64,000 bases of DNA from Microbacterium sp. ET2. Lineage in GTDB: Bacteria > Actinomycetota > Actinomycetes > Actinomycetales > Microbacteriaceae. A program made the position numbers and the translations under genes. Positions within the stretch are counted from its first letter, which is position 1. Each line of letters starts with the position of its first letter. The stretch spans positions 3,224,001-3,288,000 of the forward strand of contig NZ_CP128170.1 in assembly GCF_030347395.1 (NCBI RefSeq), written 5' to 3'. Below, one piece after another: positions 52,262 through 61,666 of the stretch. The notes beneath the pieces are model-generated. The model made no database searches. It was not told the origin of the DNA and saw only the letters and a program-made list of their open reading frames with translations.

Positions 52262-53805
52262 CCCGTCTGGACGGCCTCACGAGCTGGTACGCGGACTGGT
52301 CGGGACTGCGCGTCGCGGTCCTCGGCCTGTCGGTGACGGGGTTCGCCGCGGCCGACACCCTCGCCGAGCTCGGCGCGCAGGTGCGGGTGTTCTCCGAGGC
52401 GGCCGAGCCCGAATACGAGAAGCTCCTCCCCGTGATCGGCGTCGACGCCGTCATCGGCCCCCTCGGCTCGGTTCCCGAGGCGCTGCGCTCCTTCGCGCCC
52501 GAGGTCGTCATCGCCTCGCCGGGCTTCTCTCCTCATCACCCCGTCATCGCGTGGTGCGTGGACGAGGACATCGCCCTGTGGGGCGACATCGAGCTGGCGT
52601 GGCGCGTGCGGGACAAGGTGGTCCGCCAGGACGGCCGGCCCGCCGGCTGGGTGCTGGTGACCGGGACCAACGGCAAGACGACCACGACGCGCCTCGTCGC
52701 CGAGATGCTCGTCGCCGGCGGGTTGCGCGCCGCCCCGGTCGGCAACATCGGCACCCCCGTGCTCGACGCCGTCCGCGATCCCGGCGGCTTCGACGTGCTC
52801 GTCGTCGAGCTGTCCAGCCACCAGCTCTGGTATCTGGGACGCCAGACCGGCCCGGCGCCGGTCTCACCGCACGGCAGCGTGTGCCTCAACCTCGCCGAGG
52901 ACCACCTGGAATGGCACGGGTCGTTCGCGGCGTACCGCGACGCCAAGGCGCACGTGTACGACAACACGCGGGTCGCGTGCGTCTACAACAAGTCGGATGT
53001 CGCGACCCGCACCATGGTGGAGGAGGCCGAGGTCGTCGAGGGCGCCCGCGCCATCGGATTCGACCTGGGGGTTCCGGGGCCGAGCGACCTCGGCGTCGTC
53101 GACGGGATCCTCGTCGACCGGGCCTTCCTCGACGATCGCCGCACCAGCGCCCTGGAGCTGACCACGGTGGCCGAACTGGCCGAGCGGGGCCTCGCCGCAC
53201 CGCACATGGTGGCGAACATCCTCGCCGCTGCGGCGCTGGCCCGGGCCCTCGATGTCCCTCCGACGGCCATCCGCGATGCGCTGCGCCGGTTCCGGCTCGA
53301 CCCTCACCGCATCGAGATCGTCGCGTCGCACCGGGGGATCGTCTGGGTGGATGACTCGAAGGCGACCAATCCGCACGCCGCGGCGTCGTCGCTCTCAGCG
53401 TTCCCGGGGGCGATCTGGATCGTCGGGGGACTGCTGAAGGGCGTGGAGATCGCCCCGCTCGTCACCCAGGTCGCGGCGAAGGTGCGCGCGGCTGTCGTCA
53501 TCGGCGAGGACCGAGCCGCGGTGGTCTCGGCGTTCTCGCGACACGCGCCGGACGTCCCCGTCTACGAGGTGACCCGCGACGAGACTGAGGACGTCATGGC
53601 GCAGGCGGTCGAACTGGCCGCGCAGGTCGCCCGTGACGGGGATGTGGTCCTCCTCGCCCCCGCCGCGGCGTCGTTCGATCAGTTCTCCTCCTACGCCGAC
53701 CGCGGAAGGCAGTTCGCTGCCGCCGTGCAGCGATGGATCGAGATGGGGGATGACGGTGACGACGACGCAGACCCGCAGCCCCCGCACCCCACCGAGCCCG
53801 CCTGA
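52258..53805 (+). CDS. murD: UDP-MurNAc-L-Ala--D-Glu ligase MurD
   Basis: A 515-residue ligase for the second stem residue. The N-terminal Rossmann domain has VLGLSVTGFAAADTL, the P-loop is GTNGKTTTTRL, and WVDDSKATNPHAAASSL is the MurD signature; GGLLKG follows. It is longer than E. coli MurD because of a C-terminal acidic tail. ATG 52258 overlaps the mraY stop; the long open frame upstream is only mraY shadow. The end overlaps ftsW by 56 bases. Confidence 0.92.
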   Translation: MTRLDGLTSWYADWSGLRVAVLGLSVTGFAAADTLAELGAQVRVFSEAAEPEYEKLLPVIGVDAVIGPLGSVPEALRSFAPEVVIASPGFSPHHPVIAWCVDEDIALWGDIELAWRVRDKVVRQDGRPAGWVLVTGTNGKTTTTRLVAEMLVAGGLRAAPVGNIGTPVLDAVRDPGGFDVLVVELSSHQLWYLGRQTGPAPVSPHGSVCLNLAEDHLEWHGSFAAYRDAKAHVYDNTRVACVYNKSDVATRTMVEEAEVVEGARAIGFDLGVPGPSDLGVVDGILVDRAFLDDRRTSALELTTVAELAERGLAAPHMVANILAAAALARALDVPPTAIRDALRRFRLDPHRIEIVASHRGIVWVDDSKATNPHAAASSLSAFPGAIWIVGGLLKGVEIAPLVTQVAAKVRAAVVIGEDRAAVVSAFSRHAPDVPVYEVTRDETEDVMAQAVELAAQVARDGDVVLLAPAAASFDQFSSYADRGRQFAAAVQRWIEMGDDGDDDADPQPPHPTEPA

Positions 53806-54979
53806 CGGCGACGGGCGGCGCGGACTCGCGGCCCGGGTATCACTCGGACGGGTCTTCGCCCCGGTGCCGAGCGAGTTCCTCCTCATCGCCTCCACGGCGC
53901 TGCTGCTGACGATCTTCGGTCTGGTGATGGTGCTCTCCGCGACCTCCGCCACATCCACAGCCGCAGGCCAGGCCCCCTGGGACGCCGCGATGAAGCAGGC
54001 GGTGTTCGCGATGATCGGCGTACCGCTGATGTTCATCGCCAGTCGGCTGCCGATCACGTTCTGGAAGAAGATCGCGTGGCCCGCGCTCATCGGGGCCGTG
54101 GCCTTTCAGCTGCTGGTGTTCACCCCCCTCGGGCACGGCGCCGACGGCAACCGCAACTGGATCACCATCGCCGGATTCCAGGCGCAGCCCTCGGAGTTCC
54201 TGAAGCTCGCCCTGGCACTGTGGGTGGGGTACGTGCTCTACCGCAAGCGCACGCTGCTGGCGATGTGGCGACACGTCTATATTCCGCTCGTGCCCGTCGC
54301 GGGCCTCGCCATCGCGACGGTGCTGGCCGGTCGGGACCTCGGTACAGCGATGATCCTGGTGCTCCTCGTGCTGGGCGCGCTGTTCTTCTCCGGCGTTCGC
54401 CTCCGCATCTTCATCCTCCCCGCCATCGCCGCCGCGGCGGCCGTCGCCGTGCTCGCCGTCACGAGCCCCGACCGCATGCGCCGCTTCCTCAGCTTCCTCA
54501 ATCCCAACTGCCTCGACGATTACTTCAACGACTGCTATCAGCCCCTTCACGGCATGTGGGGTCTGGCCGGCGGCGGCGTCTTCGGCCTCGGGCTCGGCAA
54601 CTCCAAGGAGAAGTACGACTGGCTCCCGGCCGCGGCCAACGACTACATCTTCGCGATCGTCGGCGAGGAGCTCGGTCTGATCGGCTGCGCGGTCGTGCTC
54701 GGTCTCATCGCGCTCTACGCGGTGGGGGCCTTCCACGTCATCCGGCGTACCGATGACCCGTTCGTCCGCATCGTCGCCGGTGGCATCACCGTCTGGGTGG
54801 TCGGGCAGGCCCTGATCAACATCGGCGTGGTGCTCCGGGTGTTCCCCGTGCTCGGTGTGCCGCTGCCGTTCATGTCGCAGGGAGGAACGTCCCTCGTCTC
54901 CGTGCTCGTGGCATCGGGCGTGCTGCTGTCCTTCGCGCGTTCGCTCCCTCCCAGACGGGCGGTTAGTGTCGTCGGGTGA
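53750..54979 (+). CDS. ftsW: Septal glycosyltransferase FtsW
   Basis: A 409-residue SEDS protein with about ten membrane helices that polymerises lipid II at the septum with FtsI. FGLVMVLSATSA is the first helix region; the catalytic part reads GNRNWITIAGFQAQPSEFLKL, ending FPVLGVPLPFMSQGGTSL. The ATG at 53750 lies inside murD; GTG 53756 is an alternative, and the frame upstream is murD shadow. It ends four bases into murG. Confidence 0.9.
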   Translation: MTVTTTQTRSPRTPPSPPDGDGRRGLAARVSLGRVFAPVPSEFLLIASTALLLTIFGLVMVLSATSATSTAAGQAPWDAAMKQAVFAMIGVPLMFIASRLPITFWKKIAWPALIGAVAFQLLVFTPLGHGADGNRNWITIAGFQAQPSEFLKLALALWVGYVLYRKRTLLAMWRHVYIPLVPVAGLAIATVLAGRDLGTAMILVLLVLGALFFSGVRLRIFILPAIAAAAAVAVLAVTSPDRMRRFLSFLNPNCLDDYFNDCYQPLHGMWGLAGGGVFGLGLGNSKEKYDWLPAAANDYIFAIVGEELGLIGCAVVLGLIALYAVGAFHVIRRTDDPFVRIVAGGITVWVVGQALINIGVVLRVFPVLGVPLPFMSQGGTSLVSVLVASGVLLSFARSLPPRRAVSVVG

Positions 54980-56067
54980 CGACCTACCTGTTCGCCGGCG
55001 GTGGCACCGCCGGGCACGTCAATCCGCTGCTGGCGGTCGCCGACGCCCTGCGCGCGCGCGAGCCCGACGCCGAGGTGCTCGTCCTCGGCACGAGGGAGGG
55101 TCTGGAGGCCCGGCTCGTCCCCGAACGCGGCTACGAGCTGCTGTTCGTCGACAAGGTGCCCTTCCCCCGCCGGCCCGACCGAGCCGCCGCGATGTTCCCG
55201 CAGCGATTCGGGCGGGCGGTCGCCCAGGTACGGCGTCATCTGCGCGAACGGAGGGCCGAGGTGGTCGTCGGGTTCGGCGGATACGCCGCAGCGCCGGCCT
55301 ACGTCGCCGCGCGGCGCGAGCGCATCCCGACCGTCGTCCACGAGGCCAACGCCCGTCCGGGGCTCGCCAACGTGCTGGGGGCACGGCGGGCCGCGGCGGT
55401 GGGTGTCGCCTTCACGGGGACGCGATTGCGCGGTGCCCGGGTCGTCGGGATGCCGCTTCGCCGGGAGATCGTCGACCTCGATCCCGCCGCCCGACGCGAA
55501 GAGGCCGCGGAGGCCTTCGGTCTCGACCCGGCTCGGCCCGTGCTGCTGGTGTTCGGCGGATCGCTCGGCGCGCAGCGCCTGAACGAATCCTTCGGAGACG
55601 ACGGCGGTGCGGCCTGGCGCGACGTGGTCGACGCCGGCTGGCAGCTGCTGCACGTCACAGGGGAGCGGAGCGCCACCCCCGACCCGGACGTCGCCGGGTA
55701 CGCCGTGCGCCGCTATGTCGATCGGATGGATCTCGCATTCGCGCTGGCCGACGCCGTGGTCTCCCGCGCTGGAGCGGCGACGGTGAGCGAGATCAGCGCG
55801 CTCGGCATCCCCGCGGTCTACGTCCCCTACGCGGTCGGCAACGGCGAGCAGGCTCTCAACGCCGCATCTGCCGTGGCCGCCGGAGCGGCAGCGCTGATCC
55901 TGGACGCGGACTTCACGGCCGAGCGGGTGCGCCGTGAAGTCATCCCGCTCCTCACGGATCAGCCGCGTCTGGAGGCGATGCGTCGCGCCGCCGCATCCGT
56001 CGGCACCCGTTCGGGAAGCGAGGCGGTCATCGCTCTCATCGACGAGGCGCTCGGTCGCGGTCGGTGA
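54976..56067 (+). CDS. murG: Lipid II synthase MurG
   Basis: A 363-residue GT28 glycosyltransferase that adds GlcNAc to lipid I at the inner membrane surface. The N-terminal loop is AGGGTAGHVNPLLAVA, then FGGYAAAPAYVAA and HEANARPGLAN; the C-terminal donor domain has FGGSLGAQRLNE, SRAGAATVSEI and GNGEQALNA. GTG start overlapping ftsW. Confidence 0.94.
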   Translation: MTTYLFAGGGTAGHVNPLLAVADALRAREPDAEVLVLGTREGLEARLVPERGYELLFVDKVPFPRRPDRAAAMFPQRFGRAVAQVRRHLRERRAEVVVGFGGYAAAPAYVAARRERIPTVVHEANARPGLANVLGARRAAAVGVAFTGTRLRGARVVGMPLRREIVDLDPAARREEAAEAFGLDPARPVLLVFGGSLGAQRLNESFGDDGGAAWRDVVDAGWQLLHVTGERSATPDPDVAGYAVRRYVDRMDLAFALADAVVSRAGAATVSEISALGIPAVYVPYAVGNGEQALNAASAVAAGAAALILDADFTAERVRREVIPLLTDQPRLEAMRRAAASVGTRSGSEAVIALIDEALGRGR

Positions 56068-56105
56068 CCTCAGCGCGCCGGGAGGGGGCGCGCAGGAGGC
56101 CGATC

Positions 56106-56111
56106 TAGGAT
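56106..56111 (+). promoter_or_regulatory. Possible -10 hexamer before murC
   Basis: TAGGAT is nine bases before the murC ATG in the 53-base gap after murG. It would give a leader of about two bases. Confidence 0.35.
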
Positions 56112-56120
56112 TGACGGGCC

Positions 56121-57644
56121 ATGATCAGACCTGACCTGTCTCTGCCGATTCCGGATGACATCCGCGCCGCCCATTTCATCGGCATCGGGGGATCGGGCAT
56201 GTCGGGGCTGGCCCGGATGTTCCTCGCCCGTGGAATCCGCGTTTCCGGGTCGGATCGGGCCGACAGTCCGTCCCTCCGGGCGCTGGCCGCGCTCGGCGCG
56301 ACGGTGCACGCCGGCCACGACGCCGCGCACCTCGGCGATGCCGACACGGTCGTGCACACGGGGGCCATCTGGCCGGAGAATCCCGAGTACGTCACCGCGA
56401 AAGAGCGGGGCCTCGCCGTCATCCACCGTTCGCAGGCGCTGTACTGGCTCATCGGCGGGCGACGCCTGGTCTCCGTCGCGGGTGCGCACGGGAAGACCAC
56501 GTCGACGGGCATGATCGTCACCTCGCTGCAGGCTCTCGGCGCGGATCCCACCTTCGTCAACGGCGGTGTCATCGCGCAGCTCGGCGTCTCCAGCGGCACA
56601 GGAGCGGACGACCTGTTCGTGATCGAAGCCGACGAATCCGATGGCACGTTCCTCCTTTACGACACCTCGGTCGCCCTCATCACCAACGTCGACCCCGACC
56701 ACCTCGACCACTACGGGTCCGCTGAGGCCTTCGTCGAGGCCTTCGCCCGCTTCGGCCGCGACGCGCGCGAGGCGGTGGTGATCTCCGCGGACGACCCCGG
56801 TGCGAAAGACGTGGCGGCGCTGCTCGATCACCCTCGCGTGATCACCTTCGGGCTCGACGCCGGGGCCGATGTGCGCCTGAGCGACGTCGAGGCTCATGGG
56901 CCGGTCGGCTTCCGCCTGACGTACCAGGGCGAGACGGTGCCGGTGCGCCTGAAGATCCCCGGAGTGCACAACGCCGTCAACGCCGCGGGTGCGGTGGCCG
57001 TGCTCATCGGTCTCGGATTTCCGCTCGGCGCAGCGGCGGATGCGGTCACCGGCTTCGCCGGCACCGACCGACGGTTCGAACTGCACGGGGTCGAGCGCGG
57101 GGTGAGCGTCTACGACGACTACGCCCACCACCCGACCGAGGTCGCCGCCGCCCTCGCCGGCGCTCGCAGCGTCATCGGCGACGGTCGCATCATCGCCGTC
57201 CACCAGCCTCACACCTACTCGCGCACCCAGCACATGTACCGGGAGTTCGCCGAGGTGCTCGAGCGCCACGCCGACCACACCGTCGTGCTCGACGTCTACG
57301 GCGCGCGGGAGGACCCCGTCCCCGGCGTCACGGGCGATCTCGTCGCCCACGCCTTCTCCGACCCGGATCGGGTCCGCTTCGTCGCCGACTGGCAGCGCGC
57401 CGCCGACCATGCCGCCGCGGTCGCGCGACCCGGCGACTACGTCATCACCCTCGGGTGCGGGAACGTGAACCTCCTCGTCCCGCAGCTCCTCGAGGCGCTG
57501 AGCCGCATCCGCCCGGACGCTCCGGTCACCCCTGTCTCCCGAACCACCCCTGTCTCCCGAACCACCCCTGTCTCCCGAACCACCCCTGTCTCCCACCCCA
57601 CACCTGTCTCCCGCGACACCGATACCGCCGCCGTCGAGGGCTGA
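56121..57644 (+). CDS. murC: UDP-MurNAc--L-alanine ligase MurC
   Basis: A 507-residue ligase for the first stem residue. [15 protein letters not shown] is the N-terminal signature, [11 protein letters not shown] the P-loop, EADESDGTF the metal site and [12 protein letters not shown] the ligase block. It is longer than usual: from about residue 468 the tail is a repeated PVSRTT hexapeptide, coded by an 18-base tandem repeat. This tail is outside the fold. In group B peptidoglycans the first residue may be glycine, so its true amino-acid substrate is open. Confidence 0.92.
   Translation: MIRPDLSLPIPDDIRAAHFIGIGGSGMSGLARMFLARGIRVSGSDRADSPSLRALAALGATVHAGHDAAHLGDADTVVHTGAIWPENPEYVTAKERGLAVIHRSQALYWLIGGRRLVSVAGAHGKTTSTGMIVTSLQALGADPTFVNGGVIAQLGVSSGTGADDLFVIEADESDGTFLLYDTSVALITNVDPDHLDHYGSAEAFVEAFARFGRDAREAVVISADDPGAKDVAALLDHPRVITFGLDAGADVRLSDVEAHGPVGFRLTYQGETVPVRLKIPGVHNAVNAAGAVAVLIGLGFPLGAAADAVTGFAGTDRRFELHGVERGVSVYDDYAHHPTEVAAALAGARSVIGDGRIIAVHQPHTYSRTQHMYREFAEVLERHADHTVVLDVYGAREDPVPGVTGDLVAHAFSDPDRVRFVADWQRAADHAAAVARPGDYVITLGCGNVNLLVPQLLEALSRIRPDAPVTPVSRTTPVSRTTPVSRTTPVSHPTPVSRDTDTAAVEG
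57531..57620 (+). repeat. 18-base tandem repeat in the murC tail
   Basis: CCTGTCTCCCGAACCACC occurs three times exactly (57531, 57549, 57567) and twice in altered form (57585, 57603). In frame it codes PVSRTT x3, PVSHPT and PVSRDT. The copy number could vary between strains by slippage without breaking the frame. Confidence 0.9.
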
Positions 57645-57648
57645 CCCG

Positions 57649-58695
57649 GTGGTCCGTCGGCCGTCCCCCCTCCCGCCGCCGGCCGCGCCGGCGCGGCGCG
57701 AGTCCGGCGTGACGACGGATGACGCGGTCGACGTCGAAGACCGTCCGGGCGTCATCCTGCCGCTCCCGACCGACGTCGGTGCCGCGACGGGATCGCGCGG
57801 TCGGTCGCGGAGAGGCCCCGGCGGGCGGAGAGCGGGCGAGGAGCCCGGATCCGAACCGGGCGGGTCGGCGTCGGGGGCGTCAAGCGCTGCGTCGGACGAC
57901 GGTCCGGTCGAGGGCGCGGAGCCGGCGGAGCAGCCGGTCGGCCTGCTGGCGGTGTGGCGCGCGTCGCGCGCCCGGAGGAGAGCGCTGCGTGCAGAGGTCC
58001 GGCGTTTCACCGTCCGCCAGCGCCGCCGGCGCGCGCTGTGGGTGTCGGTGATCGGTGCCATCCTCGTCGTGGCAGGGGTGACCGCCGCCGTGGCCTACAG
58101 CCCGCTCTTCGCCGTCGAACGTGTTCGGGTCGTCGGAGCGGTTCAGCTCGACGCCGGTGGCGTCGAGGCGGCGCTGGCGTCGCAGCTGGGCACTCCTCTC
58201 CCGCTCGTGGACGAAGCGGCCATCCAGGACACGCTCTCCGATTTCCCGTTCGTTCAGAGCTACACCCTCGAGGCGCGGCCGCCGCACGAGCTCGTCGTCC
58301 GGATCGTCGAACGCACGCCCATCGGCGCGATCGCGTCGGCATCGGGGTACTCCGTCGTCGATGCCGCAGGGGTCGTCCTCTCGGCCAGTACCGAGCCGCC
58401 GCCGGGCGAGCCGGTGCTGGACGTGCGCGGCGGAGTCGACGGCGATGCTTTCGCGGCCGTCGGCAGGGTGATGCGGGCGCTTCCCGCCTCGATCGGCGAC
58501 CAGGTGACGGCGGTGAGTGCGACCTCGGCCTTCGATGTGACGATGACGTTGACCTCATCCTCCCGCGTGGTCTGGGGGAGTGCGGAGGAATCCGCGCTGA
58601 AGGCCCGGGTCCTCGAGACCGTCATGGTCGCACGGCCGGCCGATACCGTCACCGAGTACGACGTCTCCTCGCCCGACGCGGTCGTGATCCGCTGA
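57649..58695 (+). CDS. ftsQ: Division protein FtsQ
   Basis: A 348-residue bitopic protein that links FtsL/FtsB to the divisome. A long disordered cytoplasmic tail (about 130 residues) rich in Gly, Pro and Arg is followed by a membrane helix at about 127-147 and the POTRA domain (ALFAVERVRVVGAVQLD) and the FtsQ domain with VVRIVERTPIGAIA. GTG start five bases after the murC stop; other starts nearby cannot be excluded because the tail is not conserved. Confidence 0.86.
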   Translation: MVRRPSPLPPPAAPARRESGVTTDDAVDVEDRPGVILPLPTDVGAATGSRGRSRRGPGGRRAGEEPGSEPGGSASGASSAASDDGPVEGAEPAEQPVGLLAVWRASRARRRALRAEVRRFTVRQRRRRALWVSVIGAILVVAGVTAAVAYSPLFAVERVRVVGAVQLDAGGVEAALASQLGTPLPLVDEAAIQDTLSDFPFVQSYTLEARPPHELVVRIVERTPIGAIASASGYSVVDAAGVVLSASTEPPPGEPVLDVRGGVDGDAFAAVGRVMRALPASIGDQVTAVSATSAFDVTMTLTSSSRVVWGSAEESALKARVLETVMVARPADTVTEYDVSSPDAVVIR

Positions 58696-58777
58696 CACGC
58701 CACCGAGAAATCAGGATGTCGCGACACGCCGTGTCCCTCCGTGCCGAGCCGCGTCGTCCGCTTACCTTCAAGAACAG

Positions 58778-58818
58778 GAATTGCATACCGAGCAATTCTT
58801 TATACCTCTAGTAGAGGT
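58778..58818 (+). promoter_or_regulatory. Two palindromes in the ftsZ leader
   Basis: GAATTGC (58778-58784) is inverted as GCAATTC (58792-58798) around seven bases. ACCTCTA (58804-58810) and TAGAGGT (58812-58818) flank a single G. Both lie 28-68 bases before the ATG in the 150-base gap after ftsQ, suitable for a dimeric regulator or an RNA hairpin. Confidence 0.7.
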
Positions 58819-58845
58819 TGAAGGTTCGGGAAGACGGAGGCCGGC

Positions 58846-60006
58846 ATGAGCCAGAACCAGAACTACCTCGCCGTGATCAAGGTGGTCGGTGTGGGCGGCG
58901 GCGGCGTGAACGCCGTCAACCGCATGATCGAACTCGGGCTGCGTGGCGTGGAGTTCATCGCGATCAACACCGACGCCCAGGCGCTGCTCATGAGCGACGC
59001 CGACGTCAAGCTCGACGTCGGACGTGAGCCCACGCGCGGGCTCGGCGCCGGTGCCGACCCCGAGGTGGGTCGTCGGGCGGCCGAGGACCATGCGGAGGAG
59101 ATCGAGGAGGCCCTGCGCGGTGCCGACATGGTCTTCGTCACCGCGGGCGAAGGCGGTGGGACCGGCACCGGTGGCGCACCCGTGGTCGCCAAGATCGCGA
59201 AGTCCATCGGAGCCCTCACCATCGGTGTGGTCACCAAGCCCTTCTCCTTCGAGGGTCGTCGTCGGCAGAGCCAGGCCGAGGCCGGCGTCGGACGGCTGAA
59301 GGAGGAGGTCGACACCCTCATCGTCGTGCCGAATGATCGTCTGCTCGAGATCAGCGACCGCGGCATCTCCATGGTGGAGGCCTTCGCCACTGCCGATCAG
59401 GTGCTCCTGGCCGGTGTGCAGGGCATCACCGACCTGATCACGACCCCGGGTCTGATCAACCTCGACTTCGCCGACGTGAAGTCGGTCATGCAGGGCGCCG
59501 GGTCGGCCCTGATGGGCATCGGCTCCGCCCGCGGCGCCGACCGTGCCATCAAGGCCGCGGAGCTCGCCGTCGAGTCGCCCCTCCTCGAGGCATCGATCGA
59601 GGGCGCGCACGGTGTGCTGCTGTCGATCCAGGGCGGGTCCAACCTCGGCATCTTCGAGATCAACGACGCCGCGCAGCTGGTGAAGGAGGCCGCCCACCCC
59701 GAGGCCAACATCATCTTCGGAACGGTCATCGACGACACCCTCGGTGACGAGGTGCGCGTCACCGTCATCGCGGCCGGATTCGACGGCGGCGAGCCGTCGC
59801 TGCGGATCGACCCGGTCGCCGCCGCTCGCCCGGCCAGTGTGCCCGTCGTGCCCGCGATGCCCGCCGTCGACGCCGCGCGGGAGGTCGAGCCGGAGCGGGT
59901 CGAGCCGAAGAAGGAGTCGATCTCGGTCGGGGCCACCCTGCCCGACACCGGCTACGACTCGGCGTTCGGGGATGACGATCTCGACATCCCCGACTTCCTG
60001 AAGTGA
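58846..60006 (+). CDS. ftsZ: Cell division GTPase FtsZ
   Basis: The tubulin-like protein that forms the division ring, 386 residues. It opens [22 protein letters not shown]; the GTP signature is [12 protein letters not shown], and [11 protein letters not shown] is the T7 loop. A variable linker leads to the conserved tail [11 protein letters not shown], which binds SepF and others. GGAGG lies before the ATG. Two palindromes upstream suggest regulation. Confidence 0.96.
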   Translation: MSQNQNYLAVIKVVGVGGGGVNAVNRMIELGLRGVEFIAINTDAQALLMSDADVKLDVGREPTRGLGAGADPEVGRRAAEDHAEEIEEALRGADMVFVTAGEGGGTGTGGAPVVAKIAKSIGALTIGVVTKPFSFEGRRRQSQAEAGVGRLKEEVDTLIVVPNDRLLEISDRGISMVEAFATADQVLLAGVQGITDLITTPGLINLDFADVKSVMQGAGSALMGIGSARGADRAIKAAELAVESPLLEASIEGAHGVLLSIQGGSNLGIFEINDAAQLVKEAAHPEANIIFGTVIDDTLGDEVRVTVIAAGFDGGEPSLRIDPVAAARPASVPVVPAMPAVDAAREVEPERVEPKKESISVGATLPDTGYDSAFGDDDLDIPDFLK

Positions 60007-60022
60007 CCTGCACCGCCTCGCG

Positions 60023-60745
60023 ATGATCGCACCCACGACGCGCGACGAGCCGCCGGACGAGGACGACCTCGCCCGGCGGCTCGCCGATGTGGATGCGCGC
60101 ATCGTCGAGGCGGCGCGCACCGCCGGTCGTCGCCCGGAGGAGATCACGCGGATCGTGGTGACCAAATTCCATCCCGCCCGTCTCGTCGAGAGGCTCTACG
60201 GTCTCGGCGTCCGGGATGTGGGCGAGAACCGCCAGCAGGAGCTCTCGGCCAAGCACGAGGCCGTGGGACCATTGGCGGGCCTGCGCTGGCACTTCATCGG
60301 TCAGGCGCAGACCAACAAGGCTCGAGCGATCCGTTCCGCCGCCGCGGTGGTGCACTCGGTCGACCGACCGAAGATCGCCGACGCCCTCGACCGCGCCGCC
60401 GACGAGTCCGAACCCCTGCTGGATGTCTTCCTGCAGGTCAACCTCACCGATGACCCCGGGCGAGGCGGCGTCGCGCCCGGGGAACTGAACGCTCTGGCCG
60501 ACCACACCGCCCGCTGCGACACGCTGCGCGTCCGCGGCGTGATGGCCGTCGCCCCCCTCGATGAAGCGCCTGCCGCGGCCTTCGAGCGCCTCGCGCGGTA
60601 CGCCGAGGCGGTGCGCGCCGTCGTTCCAGACGCGAACTGGCTGTCGGCGGGGATGACCGGAGACTTCGCCGAGGCGATCGCCATCGGCGCGACACACCTA
60701 CGCATCGGTACGGCAATCACCGGCCCGCGGCCCGAGCGCGGTTAA
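60023..60745 (+). CDS. PLP homeostasis protein YggS
   Basis: A 240-residue YggS/PROSC-family pyridoxal phosphate-binding protein with a type III TIM barrel. VVTKFHPA carries the PLP-binding Lys, DVGENRQQEL, WHFIGQAQTNKA and GMTGDFAEAIAIG the rest of the site. It has no known enzymatic activity; it keeps vitamin B6 and amino-acid pools in balance. In many actinobacteria pgeF separates ftsZ from yggS; it is missing here, and the gap is 16 bases. Confidence 0.9.
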   Translation: MIAPTTRDEPPDEDDLARRLADVDARIVEAARTAGRRPEEITRIVVTKFHPARLVERLYGLGVRDVGENRQQELSAKHEAVGPLAGLRWHFIGQAQTNKARAIRSAAAVVHSVDRPKIADALDRAADESEPLLDVFLQVNLTDDPGRGGVAPGELNALADHTARCDTLRVRGVMAVAPLDEAPAAAFERLARYAEAVRAVVPDANWLSAGMTGDFAEAIAIGATHLRIGTAITGPRPERG

Positions 60746-60778
60746 CCTCGGAAACGACACGAGCAAACGGAGGATCCG

Positions 60779-61234
60779 ATGTCGAACCCGCTCAAGAAGA
60801 CCATGGTGTACCTGGGCCTCGCCGATGAGGAAGAGGTCTACGAAGAGCCCGCGTCGCAGCCGGCCGCTCGGCAGAAGCCGCAGGCGGTCGAGAAGGCCGC
60901 TCCCATCACACCGATCCACCGTCCGGCCGTCGTCCGCCAGCCCGCGCCGACCGCGGTGAGCGAGATCCTGACCGTCCACCCCAAGCAGTACCGCGACGCG
61001 CAGGTGATCGCAGAGAACTTCCGCGACGGGATCCCGGTGATCATCAACCTCTCGCAGATGTCGGATGCCGATGCGCGCCGTCTCATCGACTTCGCCAGCG
61101 GCCTGTCGCTCGGTCTGTACGGGCGCATCGAGCGTGTCACGAGCAAGGTCTTCCTTCTCTCGCCCGAGAACGTCGCCGTATCCGGAGACGGTGCCATCGC
61201 GCACGCGGACCCGGAAGCCGTGCCCTTCTCGTAG
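60779..61234 (+). CDS. sepF: Division protein SepF
   Basis: A 151-residue protein that tethers FtsZ to the membrane. [19 protein letters not shown] is the N-terminal amphipathic helix, an acidic/Pro linker follows, and the core beta-rich domain reads [20 protein letters not shown] and [19 protein letters not shown] precedes the ATG, and TAACCT at 60743 may be its -10. Confidence 0.93.
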   Translation: MSNPLKKTMVYLGLADEEEVYEEPASQPAARQKPQAVEKAAPITPIHRPAVVRQPAPTAVSEILTVHPKQYRDAQVIAENFRDGIPVIINLSQMSDADARRLIDFASGLSLGLYGRIERVTSKVFLLSPENVAVSGDGAIAHADPEAVPFS

Positions 61235-61237
61235 CCT
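61232..61237 (+). promoter_or_regulatory. -10-like hexamer of a probable leaderless promoter
   Basis: TAGCCT includes the sepF stop codon and lies six bases before the GTG of yggT. It would give yggT a transcript of its own. Confidence 0.45.
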
Positions 61238-61243
61238 TAGTAC

Positions 61244-61546
61244 GTGCCCGTCATCGCGTTCATCGCTTCCATCCTCAACGCGATCCTCTTCATCTACGTC
61301 TTCGTCCTGCTGGGGCGCCTGGTGCTCGAGTGGATCCCCTTCTTCAACCGCGAGTGGCGGCCGAAGGGCGTAGGCCTGGTGCTCGCCGAGGTCGTCTACA
61401 CCGTCACGGATCCGCCGATCAAGATGTTCCGGCGCTTCATCCCGCCCCTGCGGGTGGGGCCGGTCGCTCTCGATTTCGGCTTCGCGCTGACGATGCTGCT
61501 CTGCTTCATCCTGCTCGCCGTCACCCGTTCGCTCACGATGGTCTGA
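61244..61546 (+). CDS. YggT-family membrane protein
   Basis: A 100-residue protein with two membrane segments, at about 1-28 and 75-97. It starts VIAFIASILNAILFIYVFVL and contains LVLEWIPFFNREWRP and TDPPIKMFRRFIPPL, the family signature. Function is not settled; the gene sits between sepF and divIVA across actinobacteria and may act in osmotic tolerance or division. Confidence 0.88.
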   Translation: MPVIAFIASILNAILFIYVFVLLGRLVLEWIPFFNREWRPKGVGLVLAEVVYTVTDPPIKMFRRFIPPLRVGPVALDFGFALTMLLCFILLAVTRSLTMV

Positions 61547-61561
61547 GCCCCTCAGGCGCCT

Positions 61562-61590
61562 TCGACACGTCCGTGGCCCGGGGCTATGCT
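61562..61590 (+). promoter_or_regulatory. divIVA promoter
   Basis: TCGACA (61562-61567) and TATGCT (61585-61590) are 17 bases apart, and a start site near 61597 would give a leader of about 70 bases. Confidence 0.65.
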
Positions 61591-61666
61591 TGGCTGGATA
61601 CGACCGCCGCAGGACGGTGGGAGGGCCGCGACGTCGGCCAACGACCAGCTCGAAAGAGGAATCACC

